DNA of 64,000 nt from Dermatemys mawii (GCA_007922305.1 ML677335.1:42576804-42640803); one strand, 5' to 3'; shown: positions 27,426-40,424, counted from the stretch's first letter. The notes: generated by a model from the sequence alone, not told the origin. Made by a program: numbers and translations.

Positions 27426-30400
27426 CACAACCAGATCTGTGTTCAGAGTTTATCAAAACTGGTGAACTTTTTCCATGAAGAAAAAGCATCAGTCTGGACT
27501 GTCTCTGTGTTTTTTGCTTCTTGACAGGCTTGCATATAGCACACTTTGAGATTATGCTCCTCCCCCAAACAGTCAGAGGAAGAACCCCCTTTCACAGGAG
27601 GGCCATGGCTTGAAGCTAGGAGATCTAGGCTCCACCATTAGCTCTAGTCTGTGTTCTTTCTTCATATTTCAAATTGTCTTACTGCTAATAAGCTAAATGA
27701 AACAGTAACAATTACACTAACTACAAAGGCTTACTAGTCTAATGACTAGGTAACACAAACAGAAAAAAAATAGATCACTGAGGGGAACACTCTTGTTCAA
27801 ACTCACTGCCTCAGGCATCTGAAGGAATTGGCGTTGGCATTGCGCTGCTGTTTTTGCCTTCAAGGGAAGAAGGTGGGGAAGGGAATGCAACTGGAGAGTA
27901 CCCAGGAATGTGTTCCCTACTCCAATGCTGGAGCACACTCCCACATGTGCAGTAACTTGAAGCAGCAGCAGACAGACTCCTTGAAACATCTGAGGTTCAG
28001 TTCTATGTGGCATCAGTATCAATGTCAATGGTTGATTGTTAGGATGTGGCTGATAATTCAGAGTTGTTACTCTGGCTCCATTATAGAATGTATTCACAAG
28101 CTGTGTTGTAGAATTGGCTGTCATGTCTGCTTAGTATTCATCTGTAAGTAGTGTGTGGTATTTGACTGAAAAACTAATAGAATAGAAAACAGGAAAGATC
28201 TGGGAGTTATCAGTGTCAAAGTTCAAGTATGTCCAGGCTTCAAAGAAAACTTAACATTGCCTTTGCTTTGACATGACCAGCCACCCTGCAGTTTAACATT
28301 AAAATCTCATCTGTGAGACAGGATAAACATAGACAGGAGAAATTTTTTCCCCCTCATTAAGGATCAGGTATGGTGGTTCACTCACCAGTAGGGCACTTCC
28401 TTCTGGCTGCTCTGGGAAATTAGCTCTTTCCAGGTTCCATGTCCCCTTCTGCAGCTTGTTGTGCGCTCTGCCACTTCTCTCCCCATCACTCAGTGTGCTT
28501 TCTTCTTTGGGGCCTAGCCCTCTGGCTAGGACTGTTTAGTTCCAGAAGAGGGAATCAAAGTCTTTATATACAAATTGTCTCTGGCAGTCTTTCCACTCAT
28601 TGCCTAGACTGTTCTACCTCACCAGTGGCTGGTAGGGTAACCTGGGTCTGTCCTTTACTCCATGATCTACCTTAGGCATCCTGTAATCAGCAGCAAAGGT
28701 TTGCACCATCTTAAATTTTGCTGCCATTTTCCTGAGCCTTTTTTATACCCATGCCCCTAGATTTCCTTCCCTTTCTACTGGCCAGAGCATGGCTTTAGAG
28801 TACTTTACTGCACTCTCTTGTTTCTGCTAGCTTCATGGCTCTCTACTAGCCCTACCTGTTCCTTCTCAGCTGGGCTTCATTATATTCAGGGGATTATTTA
28901 GGCCACCTAATTCCTCTCAGCTGTGGCTTATCCAGTTAATTGCCTCTTCTAAGCTAGTGTCAGGTGAACTCCCCATCATAGGGCCATTGAGCAAAACTTC
29001 ATTACCACAGAGCCTTTGTGAACTTCTGCATCCGAGCCTTTACAGAACCTAATGATAATCTGGGACATAAGTGAAATCAGAAGGCCACATCTGGCCAGAT
29101 CTTAACATCCCTCCAATAAGCCACCAGTCAGCATTTATGGAACTGAGACTTCACTGGCCATGTTCATGAGCCCTCTGCTGTTAGTAAGGGAGTGTTCTCT
29201 GTTTCTGGGTAGCAAATTAGCTGTCAGGCATCTTGACAGTTCAGAGAAAATGTGGGATTTTCAAAGGAGCCTAAGGAAATTCAGCACCTAGATCCCACAA
29301 ATCAGTAGATCGGAACCTAACTCTCAAGATCCTGTGAAAATACCAGCTTTTGTGCTTAAAAGCATAAGATTGGGTGAGAGCAGCTCATAGCCCTGCTACT
29401 GACTTCTGAGATGCTAGACAAGTCACTCTTGTGACCTGCAAATTGAAGAAAGTTTCTCTGTCACAGGGTATCACCTGCTTCCTGAGCAGTAGGTCTCTGG
29501 GTCACTTGGTCAAGGGGTTAATTGACACAGTGTCTGCCCTTTTCCCCCCCAACATGAGCTGCTTGTACCACTTCCAGATTGTCAGCTGGGCCCTCCCCCA
29601 CTGTCCAACAATTATCTTTGTCAGTGCCCTTACACAACATTTCTTCCCTTGGCTGCTCAGCCAGGGCAAAGGAGGGAGTTTAGGGCCTCCTCTTTCCTCC
29701 ACTAGTCCTTCTTCAAGAGAAGTAACCCAAAACTTCCTTTCCCTTGCTGCCTCCAGTAATAGGGAAGGGATACTAGGCCCAGCCTTCTTGTTGTTGCTAC
29801 TGCTTGTAGGGGAAAAGGGCAGGTCAGAGCAGCTCACAAGAGCTGTGAGGAAGGAGAAGGGGTTCAGCTGTGTCCTCACTGGCTCCATGTCACTCTCTGC
29901 ACTGTTTCTACATCTTCTTCCCCAGCTTCTTCACCCTTGGGTAAAAGGGCTGGGGAGAAAGGGTGGGTCAAGCTGCTGGAGAGGCACACAGATGCTGCTG
30001 TGGAGGCAGTGAAGGGGCTGACTTACAACCAATGATTTCTATAGCTCAGATAATCACTGTGAAGGAGCAGAGGCTGTGGAACACAGAAATGCAGAGACAT
30101 TTTTTTAACAAAGAAATCAAACCCCTCCTCCCCCAAGTTTGTAACACAAAGTTACGGCTGTCTGGTGATGCCTTGTATGCTTCCTAAATGTCAAATTCAG
30201 CTATACTCAAACCTCCACATATCAAGAACTATAGTTGAAGTATACCCCACACCCAAAACACTATTTTAGCTTTTCCTTCTTCAGGTTGTACCTCAGCATG
30301 TCAATAACACCATATAGTAGCACTCTAATCTCAAGATGGCACAGAGCACTGTAGGGCAAAGTCTAACCCTACTTTTTGCTAAGGCACAACATAGGTTTAA

Positions 30401-30602
30401 GTTAGGCGTAGCAAACAGGAACTACCTTCAACTGAGGCAAACTAATGCAGCCTTGCAAAGTGTTATCACCTCTTCACCTTTCCCCTGAAGATTCCTTCTG
30501 AGATTGTCTTCTCTTTCCCTTCACTGAGCCCTGTGGAATATATGCATACATGCCATCAGACTGCTGACAATCCCCAAGAAGTCTCCTGTGCCCTGCTACT
30601 GA
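27426..30602. other. AP3M1 5' intron (middle), no gene recognised
   Basis: No exon, RNA gene or named repeat was identified. The longest open frame (29,431-30,012, plus) is Leu/Ser-rich with no recognisable domain and is mirrored by an open frame on the other strand. Confidence 0.5.
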
Positions 30603-30822
30603 CACAAACCTCCTCAGTGAAATGAGGCATGTTTGTTCCCTGCAGTTACACATGCAGCTTTCCTCATATTAGTGAAACCTTTGCCAACCTGTTCCTATTA
30701 ATCCCCACCGTTCAATAAACTGCTCTTGATACTGCAGCTGGATGTGTGCAAATGAACACTGTAACTCAAATCTGTGAAACAGGACAAACCAGCATATTTT
30801 CAGTCATCGATGGTTCTTTATT
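30603..30822 (+). repeat. Direct repeat, left copy (about 220 bases)
   Basis: It runs from CACAAACCTCCTCAGTGAAA to CATCGATGGTTCTTTATT and is repeated in the same orientation at 33,110-33,331 with few differences. It includes CAATAAACTGCTCTTGATAC, which contains an AATAAA. The two copies could be a pair of long terminal repeats or a tandem segmental duplication. Confidence 0.85.
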
Positions 30823-31667
30823 ATCGCATACCCATTGCTGAAACCTTCCCCAGGGTTAGTGCAAGCTGTGGAGGGCGGAGCCAAGGTAGCACTGTTCGAT
30901 AGTACCTTAACTCTTGGTTTCCTGCTTTGACTGTAGCTGAACTCAACTTTCTGGAAGGACACAAGGCATTACTGGGTAACACTGTACGCAATAAATTTGG
31001 GGGCAGATAACGCTAGCAAAGGATGGGCATGCACCTTTAGTGATTGCTCCTACATTACTCCCTTACTAATAAGCACCACTTCAGGCCAGGGAACTTCCTC
31101 GGATTTTCCTCGAGACTTTTCTTGTGGCCAGGCAACAAGGGTGAAACTCTAAAATCTGGATTTGATCAAAAGTTGAGTGAGAACTATCATCAGCATATTA
31201 AAGATGCGTTGGACAAAATCACTTCAGTTTCCAGAGGGTAGGGCAGGGCAGGGCAGGGGGTTCCACATTCGCTTGGAATAGGAAGGGTGACCAGAACGAA
31301 CCCAGTGGGATCCCACATAGCTGAGCTTTTGACAAAAAATGAGCAGGTAGTCTCTGTAGCCTCTTGGAGAGGAAGGATTAAATGAACTTACTGAGGAACT
31401 GCTCCCCCAACCCTTTTGATCCCCAACAGTCTGGTCAGCAATCCTTCAATACCACCAATTGAAGGCTGCAAGTTTATTAAAATAAGCATGAATGACTTGC
31501 CCTGGGCTATTGTCGGGAGTTAATCATCCATGAACGCCCACAGTCTGTTCCTTTATAAAGGTCTGAAAGCAAAGATCCAAGAGATCTGTAAAGTCTAATT
31601 GTTCCCAGGCATACCCTCTTAACACTTATTGCACTTTTCTACTACCGCCTTTAACTGCTATCTCTAA

Positions 31668-32343
31668 GGCCCTGGTTACACTGGCACTTTATAGTGCTAT
31701 AAAGCCCCCAGGAGTGCTATAACCTCCTACCCGTCCGCACACTGGGGAGGCACGTAGAGCACTATAACCTCGGAGTTATAGCGCTCCTGGTAATCCACCT
31801 CCGCACCGGGAATAAGGGCTGTAGCACTCCTGCTGTAGCGCTACGGCGAGAATGTGGACACCCACTGCGCTACAAGTGATCTCTTGAGATGCCTAGAGCC
31901 ATTTAAGGCAATTGACATCTCTTCCCTTTCTTTTGAACTCGGCTGGAGGAATGTGGAAGTACCTTTTTAGAGTTTCTCTCAACTCGGCAGGTAAGCAATG
32001 CAAATGTTTAAGGAAGGAGCCTGTGTGAAAACAAAGCCCTCTGTGAATGGACACATGCTGACAGGCTCTCAGAGGGATGGAAAAACTACTGACTGACTCC
32101 CTCCGCAAACACATAATATGTCCCCCCTCACCTCCCTCGTTTGAAAAGCACGTTGCACCCAGCTGAATGCTGGGATACCTGCCCTAATGTGCTGCTCCCA
32201 ATGCCGCCTGAAGTGCCGCAAATGTGGCTATGCTATAGCACTGGTGGGTGTCAGTGTGGCCACGCTATAGCGCTATCACTATAGCTGTATATGAGGACAG
32301 CTATAACCAATACCGCTATAATCCTGTAAGTGTAACCATGGCC
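31668..32343. mobile_element. Harbinger-like MITE (about 676 bases)
   Basis: Left end GGCCCTGGTTACACTGGCAC and right end GTAAGTGTAACCATGGCC form terminal inverted repeats. The flanks TAA and CAA could be a degraded 3-bp duplication. Subterminal regions are full of TATAGCGCT/AGCGCTAT words. The middle contains GGGATACCTGCCCTAATGTG and related words shared with other Harbinger-type elements in this window. Confidence 0.8.
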
Positions 32344-32747
32344 CAAGTGTCTTACAAAGCACTCTTTGGGAAGGTTATCCATGTACTGTTGTGGAGGTAC
32401 TTGGATGATTCTTTGGTAGGGTTGGTGACTGTATGTGTGTAATTTCTAGGCTTTGATCCAGGAAATTTACCCTCAGAATATCCCAGTTCTAAAAATACTC
32501 TGCACTGTGACTACTGGTATCATTGACTTGACCTGTTGGTGTGAGGAATAATTCAGTCCTTGCTTTTTAGTGGCTTCACTTATGTTCTGATGTTAAGAAG
32601 TACTTTCCCAATTAGGGTCGGCCTGCTCTGTTTCTCTTTTTTTCCTTGCAAAACTTGAGCTCTGATTCAGGACAGTTCGGTAACTAGAGGTGAAGATTCA
32701 GCAATTAAATGGTGATTGCATGGCCTAATGAAACTTGTATACTAGAG

Positions 32748-32911
32748 CAGGAGCTCGCAAACTTCAGTGCACCGCAACCCTCTTCTGACAAGAAAGTGAC
32801 TAACTGGAGCCCCACCACTCTGTGTAGAGGTGGACCTGGGTCCCAGCAAATCTAATGCTGGTCCTGGCAACCCCATTAAAATGGGCTCTTGATCTAGTTT
32901 GAGAACTGCTG
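32748..32911. mobile_element. hAT (Charlie-like) MITE with near-perfect 8-bp duplication
   Basis: The left terminus CAGGAGCTCGCAAACTTC and right terminus GTTTGAGAACTGCTG are inverted repeats of the CAGNGNTTCTCAAAC type. The flanks TACTAGAG (32,740-32,747) and TACTACAG (32,912-32,919) agree at 7 of 8 positions. Confidence 0.88.
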
Positions 32912-33109
32912 TACTACAGACTATTTTAAATTTCTGCTAACTAAGGCTCTTAAATAGCAAACAGTAAAATAACAATCCAATTATCCATGCAGTAAATATT
33001 TAATGATGGAAGCACATAATTTTCTTAACTATTTTTAACTTATGATAATCAAAATAGCAGCTGTTCAATGCCCTGTGTGAAATAAATCAACAGTCTTAAT
33101 GCTGTGGAG

Positions 33110-33331
33110 CACAAACCTCCTCACTAAAATGAGGCATGTTTGTTCCCTGGAGTTACACATGCAGCTTTCCTCATATTAGTGAAACCTTTGCCAACCTGTT
33201 CCTACTAACCAGCACCGTTCAATAAACTGCTCTTGATACTGTAGCTGGATGTGTGCAAATAAACACTGTAATTCAAATCTGTGGAACACAGGACAAACCA
33301 GCATATTTTCAGTCATCCATGGTTCTTTATT
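33110..33331 (+). repeat. Direct repeat, right copy (about 222 bases)
   Basis: Same sequence as 30,603-30,822 with scattered substitutions. Both start CACAAACCTCCTCA and end ATGGTTCTTTATT. Nothing coding. Confidence 0.85.
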
Positions 33332-35149
33332 GTAGATAGTGTCCACATCCCCATTAGCTCTCCTTTGTTGACAGTAATAGCAGAGAGGCCTAGGTTTGAA
33401 TTGGAGACAGAACTACCATTTTATTGATAAGGTGATTCTTCCAGATCAGGAGTGTGGGGTCACAACTGCCTATGCACCTCCCACCAGCACTAAATTAGTG
33501 TGGGGGAGTGTGAGAGAAAATGTCCCTTTGAAGGGAACTCTAAAGCTGGGATTGAAATAGTAAAGCTATTTTAGAAAGACAGAGAAATCGTAAGTTTAGA
33601 AGTTTGCAAAAGCTGTTATAAAACTCAGCAGTATTTATAGAACAAAATAAACACCTATCCAGTTAGCAATTGTAAGGTCATAAACAGGGTTTATTACCTC
33701 AGCTGTGACTGCAGTAATACAATCAGTTTGAAGATTGATCCAGGAGCACTTGCTAGGGTCAGAATTTAAACAAATCAGTGTTTAGCAGTTCAGTATTTCA
33801 GTATAAGAGCTGAATATTTGTAAAAGATGTAGCACATGCTGATCCATAGCATCTGTGGGCTTTAACAAGACAAATTCTAGAGTTTAAAAATGCTCCATGA
33901 CTTACATCTGTTCCAAAGACCTTTTGCAGTCCATGGGAATCTCTCTTTATAGATTACACTGGGCTTTGAATCAGGCCCTTGTAGAAATGAACTCTAATCT
34001 CTGTAGCCAGATCCAGAGCTGCTTGTACTGAAACTCTATGCAGCTTTGTTTACATTTGCTGTGAATTGGGGGTTGTCTTCGTTAACAAATAGGCTATTGT
34101 ATCCATATTAAAATGCATGCAAGAACTATTCTGAGATTTCATAGCTGATTTCTTTCATGTGTTTGTCCTGTGCTGGTGCAGAACAATACTGACAGTGGTT
34201 GATTAGCCTTATCACACTTGTGTGGCCATCTTGAGAGACTTGGCAGAGGTTTAATGTGCAGTGCCTGCTAAATTCAGGACAAGGCTGGTCAAACTGGATT
34301 AAAGCGGTTATATCCAGGCTGCTGTGTCTAAGAACACTTAACTCATTTTAAAAGTTGCCCAATTTTTTCAAATTCTGTTGCAGTTCCAGTAACAAACTAA
34401 ATGTTGGATTAATTTAACCCTATGTATGCTCAATGGAGACTTACAATAGTGTTAATTTCCAGGATGAATTGATTTAAATCAAGGGAATGTAAAACATCAA
34501 GTGGAAAGCTTTGGTTGAAATCAGATTTTAATCAACTTTTTCATTTATACTTGTTGCTTTCTTTAAAAGGGTACACTCTCAGTACCTGATATAACCATTA
34601 AAATATGTTGATTTACAATAAAATAGAATTTTTACACTAGATTTGGTACATCTTTTTTGCTACTAGTACTATATATATTTTATTTAAGCAATAGCTAACT
34701 CATTATTTTCAGATTCTTATTAAAGTACATTTTTAGTATGAGAAACTGATGCAGAATATTTTTTATTTATTAGACAACTAACTTTCAGCTCATAAGTGTC
34801 ATGAAGCATTATGATAACTTGGGGCATGGCTACACTTGCAGATGTAGAGAACTGAGAGTTAAACTGGCCCTCAGAGTGCAGTAGGGAAAGCACTGCAGTG
34901 TGTTCACACTGTCAGCTGCAGGTGCACTGATGTAGCCACATTTACGGCATTGCAGCAGCATTGGGAGCACTGCATTATGGGCAGCTATCCCACAGAGCAC
35001 CTCTTCCCATTCTGGTGCTGTGGCTGGTGGGAAGGGGCTGGGAGATGCGAGGCATTGTGGGTCCTGTCTCAATGCCCCGTGATGCATCTGTCTACATCCC
35101 AGCAATCACTGTGCTTCCGTCCACATTTGGTGCCCTCTTTCAACATTTT

Positions 35150-36395
35150 TTTGTACTGCGTGCTCTGTCTTCCCTTTCAGTCTATGGGAATGGAGCCCAA
35201 AGTGCCAAGGAATATGCTGATGGGTCTCGCCAGCACATCACGTTTGGCAATTGAGTTATTCCTTAAGCTACAAACTGACAGTGAGGAGTCTGACGATGGC
35301 AACTCACGTAATGCATATGATATGAGATTGCTTGTGGCATTCACAAACATGCTCAACACCGTGGAACACCGCTTTGGGGCTCAAGAAACAAGCACTGAGT
35401 GGTGGGATCACATCATCATGCAAGTCTGGGATGATGAGCAGTGGCTGCAGAACTTTGAGCTGAGAAAAGCCACTTTCATGGGACTGCGTGCAGAGCTCAC
35501 TCTCACCCTGCAGTGCAAGGACATGAAATTGAGACCTGCCTTGCCAGTGGAAAAGCAGGTGGCTATTGCAATCTGGAAGCTGGCAACACCAGACAGCTTC
35601 AGATCAGTCGCTAACCAGATTGGAGTGGGAGAGTTGATAGTGGGAATTGTGTTGATGCAAGTTTGCAAGACCATTAATCACATCCTGCTCAGAAGAACCA
35701 TGACTCGAGGAAACGTGCATGACAGTGTGGCTGGCTTTGCACAAATGGGTTTCCCTAACTGCGGAGGGGCAATAGAAGGAACACGTTTCAATTCTGGCAC
35801 CAGCCCACCTCACCTCCAAGTACGTTAATTGAATAGGGCATGTCTCTATGGTTCTCCAGGTGCTTGTGGATCACTGTGGGCATTGCATTGATATTAATGG
35901 AGAGTGGCCCGGAAAGGTGCATGTTTCAGAACACTGGCCTGTTCAGGAAGCTGCAAGCCAGGACTTTCTTCACAGATCAGATCACTGTAGGGGAAGTTGA
36001 AATGCCCATTGTGATGCTTGGAGACCCTGTTTACCCTTTAATGCCATGGCTCATGAAACCCTAGACAGGGAGCCTTGACAGCAGCAAGGATCAGTTCAAC
36101 AACAGGCTGAATCGGTGCTTTTGGCCATGTAAAGGGCCACTGGCGCTGTCTGTATGGGAAGCTGGACCTGGCCAATGATAGCATCTCTCGGTTATATCCA
36201 CGTGTTGTAGGCTCCATAACATTTGTGAAGGGAAGGGTGAGAGCTTCACTCAGGCATGGGCCTCTGAGTTTCAGCACCTGGAGGCTGAATTTGAACAGCC
36301 AGAGAACAGGGCTATTAGAGGGGCCCAGTGCAGGACTGCAAGGATTAGGGATGTCTTGAGGGAGCAATTTGATGCTGAAATCCACCAGTAATGTT
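35150..36395 (+). pseudogene. Harbinger transposase (HARBI1-like nuclease), broken
   Basis: The first part is open from about 35,150 to 35,828 and reads MEPKVPRNMLMGLASTSR, WDDEQWLQNFELRKATF, LPVEKQVAIAIWKLATPD and AQMGFPNCGGAIEGTRF. This is the N-terminal helical half plus the first catalytic motif of PIF/Harbinger transposases (usual form GAIDGTH). Here the Asp is replaced by Glu. A stop follows after LQVR, and the rest continues in shifting frames: ITVGEVEMPIVMLGDPVYPL (35,840-36,064), then the C-terminal EFEQPENRAIRGAQC region near 36,290. At least one frameshift and several stops make it non-functional. Intact relatives are roughly 350-400 residues long. Confidence 0.85.
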
Positions 36396-37739
36396 TGGTG
36401 CCCTGCATAGGAGTAAAAGAGCAGTGGTTCCATGGTTAGTAGAAATCTGTGTTTGTTACACTGACTTGCAGTGCCTGTTGTTTTCCTGGGCTGAATGCAA
36501 TAATAAAGAATGGTTTCAAAGCCAAAAAATCCATCTATTTAGAAAATAATTCACTTATTGAAAAAACCACAACTGCTTGGGAAACAGGGCAAGGGAGTGG
36601 AATGGGGAACAGTTCAATCACAGATTTGCATATATCCTGTCACCATACTCTGCCTTCCTGTCTGGAGTGATGTGTAAGGAATCCTGCACTTCAGGCTGGC
36701 TAAAATGCTGGGGGTTGAGTGCAGTAAATAAGGGTCATAGTTTGCAGGGCTGGGTGGTAAAGCTACAGGTGTTAAGAACCTGGATGTGGGGAAAATGGGT
36801 TGGAGGTGAGATGGGAGCACAAGAGAAGAAGTTTTGGGACAGGTGCTGCAAGGGGAGCATGCGTGGTAGTGTTCCACCTGCATGGCTATGAGCACCTGTA
36901 TTGAGTGCACTTGGCACTCCACAATGCTTAGCCGCTCCATGCTTTGGTGACAGCAATCTGCATTGTACTGGCAGGCCCTCCTTTTACTCTCCTGCCACTC
37001 CTGTGCTTTTTGATTTTCATTAAGGGACTCCTACATTACTTCATGCAGCATGTTCTCCTTGCTTCTATGTAGCTGCTTCCTAATTCTTTGGAGTCTTTCT
37101 GTCGATGATAACACTGATGCCTGAGATCTTAAGGTTGCAGCTGTAAAGGCAAAATGCAACACTTAACAGAAGCAGCATTGTTCACACCAAGCAGAGCAAT
37201 GATTCATCCGTACTTAAGGAGGGCAAGCACAATCTACCCCATAGCAGAATTTGCCCGTCCAAGAGCGAGCGCACATAACCCAAAATGGTGAGTAACCACA
37301 GGGTCAAGGTGGACTGATTGTTTCGTAGCCATACTGTCTTCTGGGTTTCTGTGCCTTGGAGAGAGCTAACAACCACAGGGGGCTCCTATACTAAACACTG
37401 TCCCTGCATTTTCCACAGGAACTCATCTTGGAAGATCTCACTGTTAAGGGTGACCTAGGAAGCAAGGGGGAGGGTCTTCTACTACAATACGGTTTCCACC
37501 CTGGCTCTCATGCAGCTTGCCTGTGTGCAGCAATGATCCCCCCGACCCTCACGACACGGTGGCACGGACCTGTTAGCCTTACTGAGACAAGGAGCACGAT
37601 AGCTCTCCCAAGGAACCTGCACAAGCAAATTGCCCAGCTTCTGCATGAGACCTTCAAAGAGATCACTGAGGCTGACTACCACTATGTGATAAAGCGTATC
37701 AACGTCCTATTCTGCATCTAGGTATGCATGCAGCCCTAA

Positions 37740-38260
37740 TCCTCCTCGCCCCAAGAACCTGCACCGAACAACTTTCTTCCCAGAATAAAAGCTGCTTACC
37801 GGGCATCTCTTCTGGTGTTTGTCCTTCCCCAAGCACCAGCTGCTGGAACTGATTTACCTTTCTCTTGGCTTGAAAACAGCTCCTGGCTACATCCATCTAG
37901 GGATGCCAGGCGGTCTCCTGCCTCCTCAGCACCCTTTCTCCTGCCTTCCTTCACCTTCTTTTCCTGCCTTGTTGAACTGGACTCTGACATGTGCATGGTG
38001 GTCCTCTGATTAAAGGTGGAGTCGCCCCAAAGTATTGCTTCCAGCTCTTTATAGAAACGGCAGGTCACAGGGACAGCACCAGAGCAGCGGTTTGCCTCAT
38101 GGGTTTTATGGTAGGCATTCTGCAGCGCCTTGACTTTTAACCCTGAGCTGCAGTGCATCCCAGTCATGGTCCGTTTCCATCATCTCCTTTGATACCTGCC
38201 TGAAGGTATTGTAATTCTCTACAGCTAGAGCACAGCTGGGACTGGACAGCTTCCTTCCCT
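37740..38260 (-). pseudogene. Harbinger-associated Myb/SANT-like DNA-binding protein, broken
   Basis: Minus-strand sequence reads KVKALQNAYHKTHEANRCSG and AVPVTCRFYKELEAILWGD (within 38,167-37,796). This is the hallmark of the Myb/SANT-like (trihelix) accessory proteins of Harbinger transposons, in which a C-rich T-C-R-F-Y-x-E-L motif follows the third helix. It then runs into a Lys/Glu/Arg-rich tail (QEKKVKEGRRKGAEEAGDR). The upstream half of the trihelix (about 38,170-38,260) is out of frame. Only fragments remain, so no active protein is expected. Confidence 0.75.
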
Positions 38261-38728
38261 CAAACACTGATGATGGTCCAGCACCTCGTCATTGCTCCAT
38301 ATTGGGGATTGCCTGGCGTGTGGAGGCAGGGTCACCTGGAAAAATTTGCTGAGAGCATGCCACACTTCGCTGAGCAAACAGGAAGGGAATTTTTAAAATT
38401 CTCAGAGAATTTAAAGGGCTGGTCTGACGGACGGTCATCTGAGGACAGAGCAGTAGAATTCAAAGTGATGACCAGAGTGGCTACAACACACATTGTGAGA
38501 CACTGGCGGTCAATCATCGCACATTAACAGACCAGGGCATCCACACTGGCTCCGTGGCACTCTAGCTAGGGCATAGCAAGCATTATGCCTCTTGTTGAGG
38601 TGGATTACCAGGAGCGCTTCAGCCGTGGAGTCTGGATGTGCTATGTGCCTTTCCAGTGTGGATGCGTAGTGAGTTAGGGCGCCCAGGGCTGCTTTAGTGC
38701 GCTCTAACTCACAAGTGTAGCCAAGGCC

Positions 38729-40424
38729 TTGGAATTTAATTACTTAGTATGCTTTGTTTAATTAAAAAAAAAAAAAATCTTAAGTGTTTTGGATACATAA
38801 ACTTCTCTTATTAAAACATGTTTCACATTTACAACTAATTGTTAATCCATCTATCTAATCTGTAGTCACTGAATTAAATTGATTATTTCAAGTCAGCTTG
38901 GAAAAATAATTCTTATATGGCTAAGTGGAGTTTAAGTTCCTATTCACCTAAATATCTTGAAAAATCAGACAGTTTAAATTACTTAGACTGACCTATTGTG
39001 CCATCTGTATACTGCTTGACCTCAAAAGTTAGAATCGGGAAAATAGTTAGAAATACAATTTTTGATAGAGGCTCAAGGTTCAACATATTTCATTTTAAAT
39101 GTTTAGGAGATTATAAATTTAGGTCTAACATGTTATGGGATATTCAGATTTGGTTTTAAACAGGTTTTATTTTTAAAAAGAAAAAAACTTAATCAAAATC
39201 CAATTTAGATTACAAAAATCTGACTTGTGTTTTTAAAATCCATTTTTATCCACCCTGTTAACTTCTAGTTTTAGTGTGTTCTCCTGCAGCTAAATACCAT
39301 GGATGATTACTAAGTATCCTCTTCTAAAGTTCCCTCTTGGGTCAATGGACTCTTAGCCTGTATAAGGGCCACGACTTGTCGCCTTTTGCTGCTCTTTGCT
39401 TCATTAAGAAAAAGGATGTGTTTAACTCCAGTTAGCTAAGTTGAACTAAAATCCTAGTGAAGACAAGACCAATGTGTTGGCTACAAGGTTGATGGGTTTT
39501 GTACTGATTTCTCTTCCACCCCCACATCCCCCAGATGGGAACATCAGTTAACTTTTACTTAATAATTTTACGCAAAATAAATCTGAGAACAGTAACCTTG
39601 TCTCTCTCTAAAATAAGAAATAGTGACTGTTTAACACATCTCTTCAAACTGTATTTCAGGTACAGGAGTGTGCGTCTATACATGCCACATCATCTTGGGT
39701 TTGGGGGAGTTGTTTTGAAAAGAGAGCTCTTTTGCCGTAAGAGTAACCCTAAAGAAACCATGGTATGCACACACTCTTACCACTGTGCAGATGCAAGCAT
39801 TTTTTTTTAAAGGCCAACCAACAAGTCAGTGTTCAAGTGTTTGTGCTTTTTAGTATTTTTGCAACATTTACCAGAAAACTACTGTACACCTTTTCTGACT
39901 AGTTTGATGGATTAACCTATTTTACTTTCATTTTTTGGTCAATACCTAAAAGCCATGTTAGATCACTGCAAGTGTCTTGGAAGTGCAAGTGCAAGTCACT
40001 GCAAGTGACTCAACAAAATGAGCAGACGCTTGAGTTTTAAGAACAGCACAAAGTGTCTGGAACTAAAGACTTTTCCCAAGAGTCTGACAAGGCTCAAGCA
40101 TTGCGTATGTTGAGGGGGAGGGGAAGAGGACAGAAAGGGAGGGGAAACTTTGTGGGTGAGTCATTAAACCTGAACGTTTCAGGCCTATAAGTATTTTTGT
40201 GGCTGAGTTATGTTTCTTAAGGAATAAGAGGTTGACATTTCACATCTTGGCCAGGCCACCTAGATTAATGAAAATACTGTGTTTTTTTCCAATGACTTTT
40301 TCCTGGATATATGAAGCTGCTATTCTCTCCATTCCCAATGCCCTAGAAACTGATATAGATTAACTATGTTGGTTTTTCACAACTATGTACCCTTGTAAAA
40401 CTCAATACAGAAGAACCAATGGTT
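38729..40424. other. AP3M1 5' intron (distal part), no gene recognised
   Basis: AT-rich intron sequence. The first about 530 bases look like the right half of the outer repeat described at 34,460-39,260. Nothing coding was identified. Confidence 0.55.

Larger units (their letters stand above)
34822..38728 (+). mobile_element. Near-full-length Harbinger transposon (about 3.9 kb), inactive
   Basis: Terminal inverted repeats GGGCATGGCTACACTTG (left) and CAAGTGTAGCCAAGGCC (right) bound the element. Each side has a flanking TTG (34,819-34,821 and 38,729-38,731), a 3-bp duplication as Harbinger elements make. It keeps the two-gene plan of autonomous Harbingers: a DDE nuclease-type transposase on the plus strand and a Myb/SANT-like DNA-binding protein on the minus strand. 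Both genes carry disabling changes. It appears to have landed inside an older AT-rich repeat. It resembles the shorter copy at 14,452-15,445. Confidence 0.88.
34460..39260. mobile_element. Possible outer AT-rich repeat split by the Harbinger insertion
   Basis: Left of the Harbinger element is AATTGATTTAAATCAAGG and TTGAAATCAGATTTTAATCA. Right of it is ATCAAAATCCAATTTAGATT, ending CCATTTTTATCCACCCTG. Together these look like the two halves of an interspersed repeat with GATTTAAATC/AAATCAGATTTT words that is common in sauropsids. The outer ends are approximate. Confidence 0.45.

Noticed and set aside
29431..30012. 193-residue plus-strand open frame with hydrophobic stretch
   Set aside because: No recognisable domain. 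A 128-residue frame lies opposite on the minus strand. It sits in the middle of the AP3M1 5' intron and shows no splice or promoter context.
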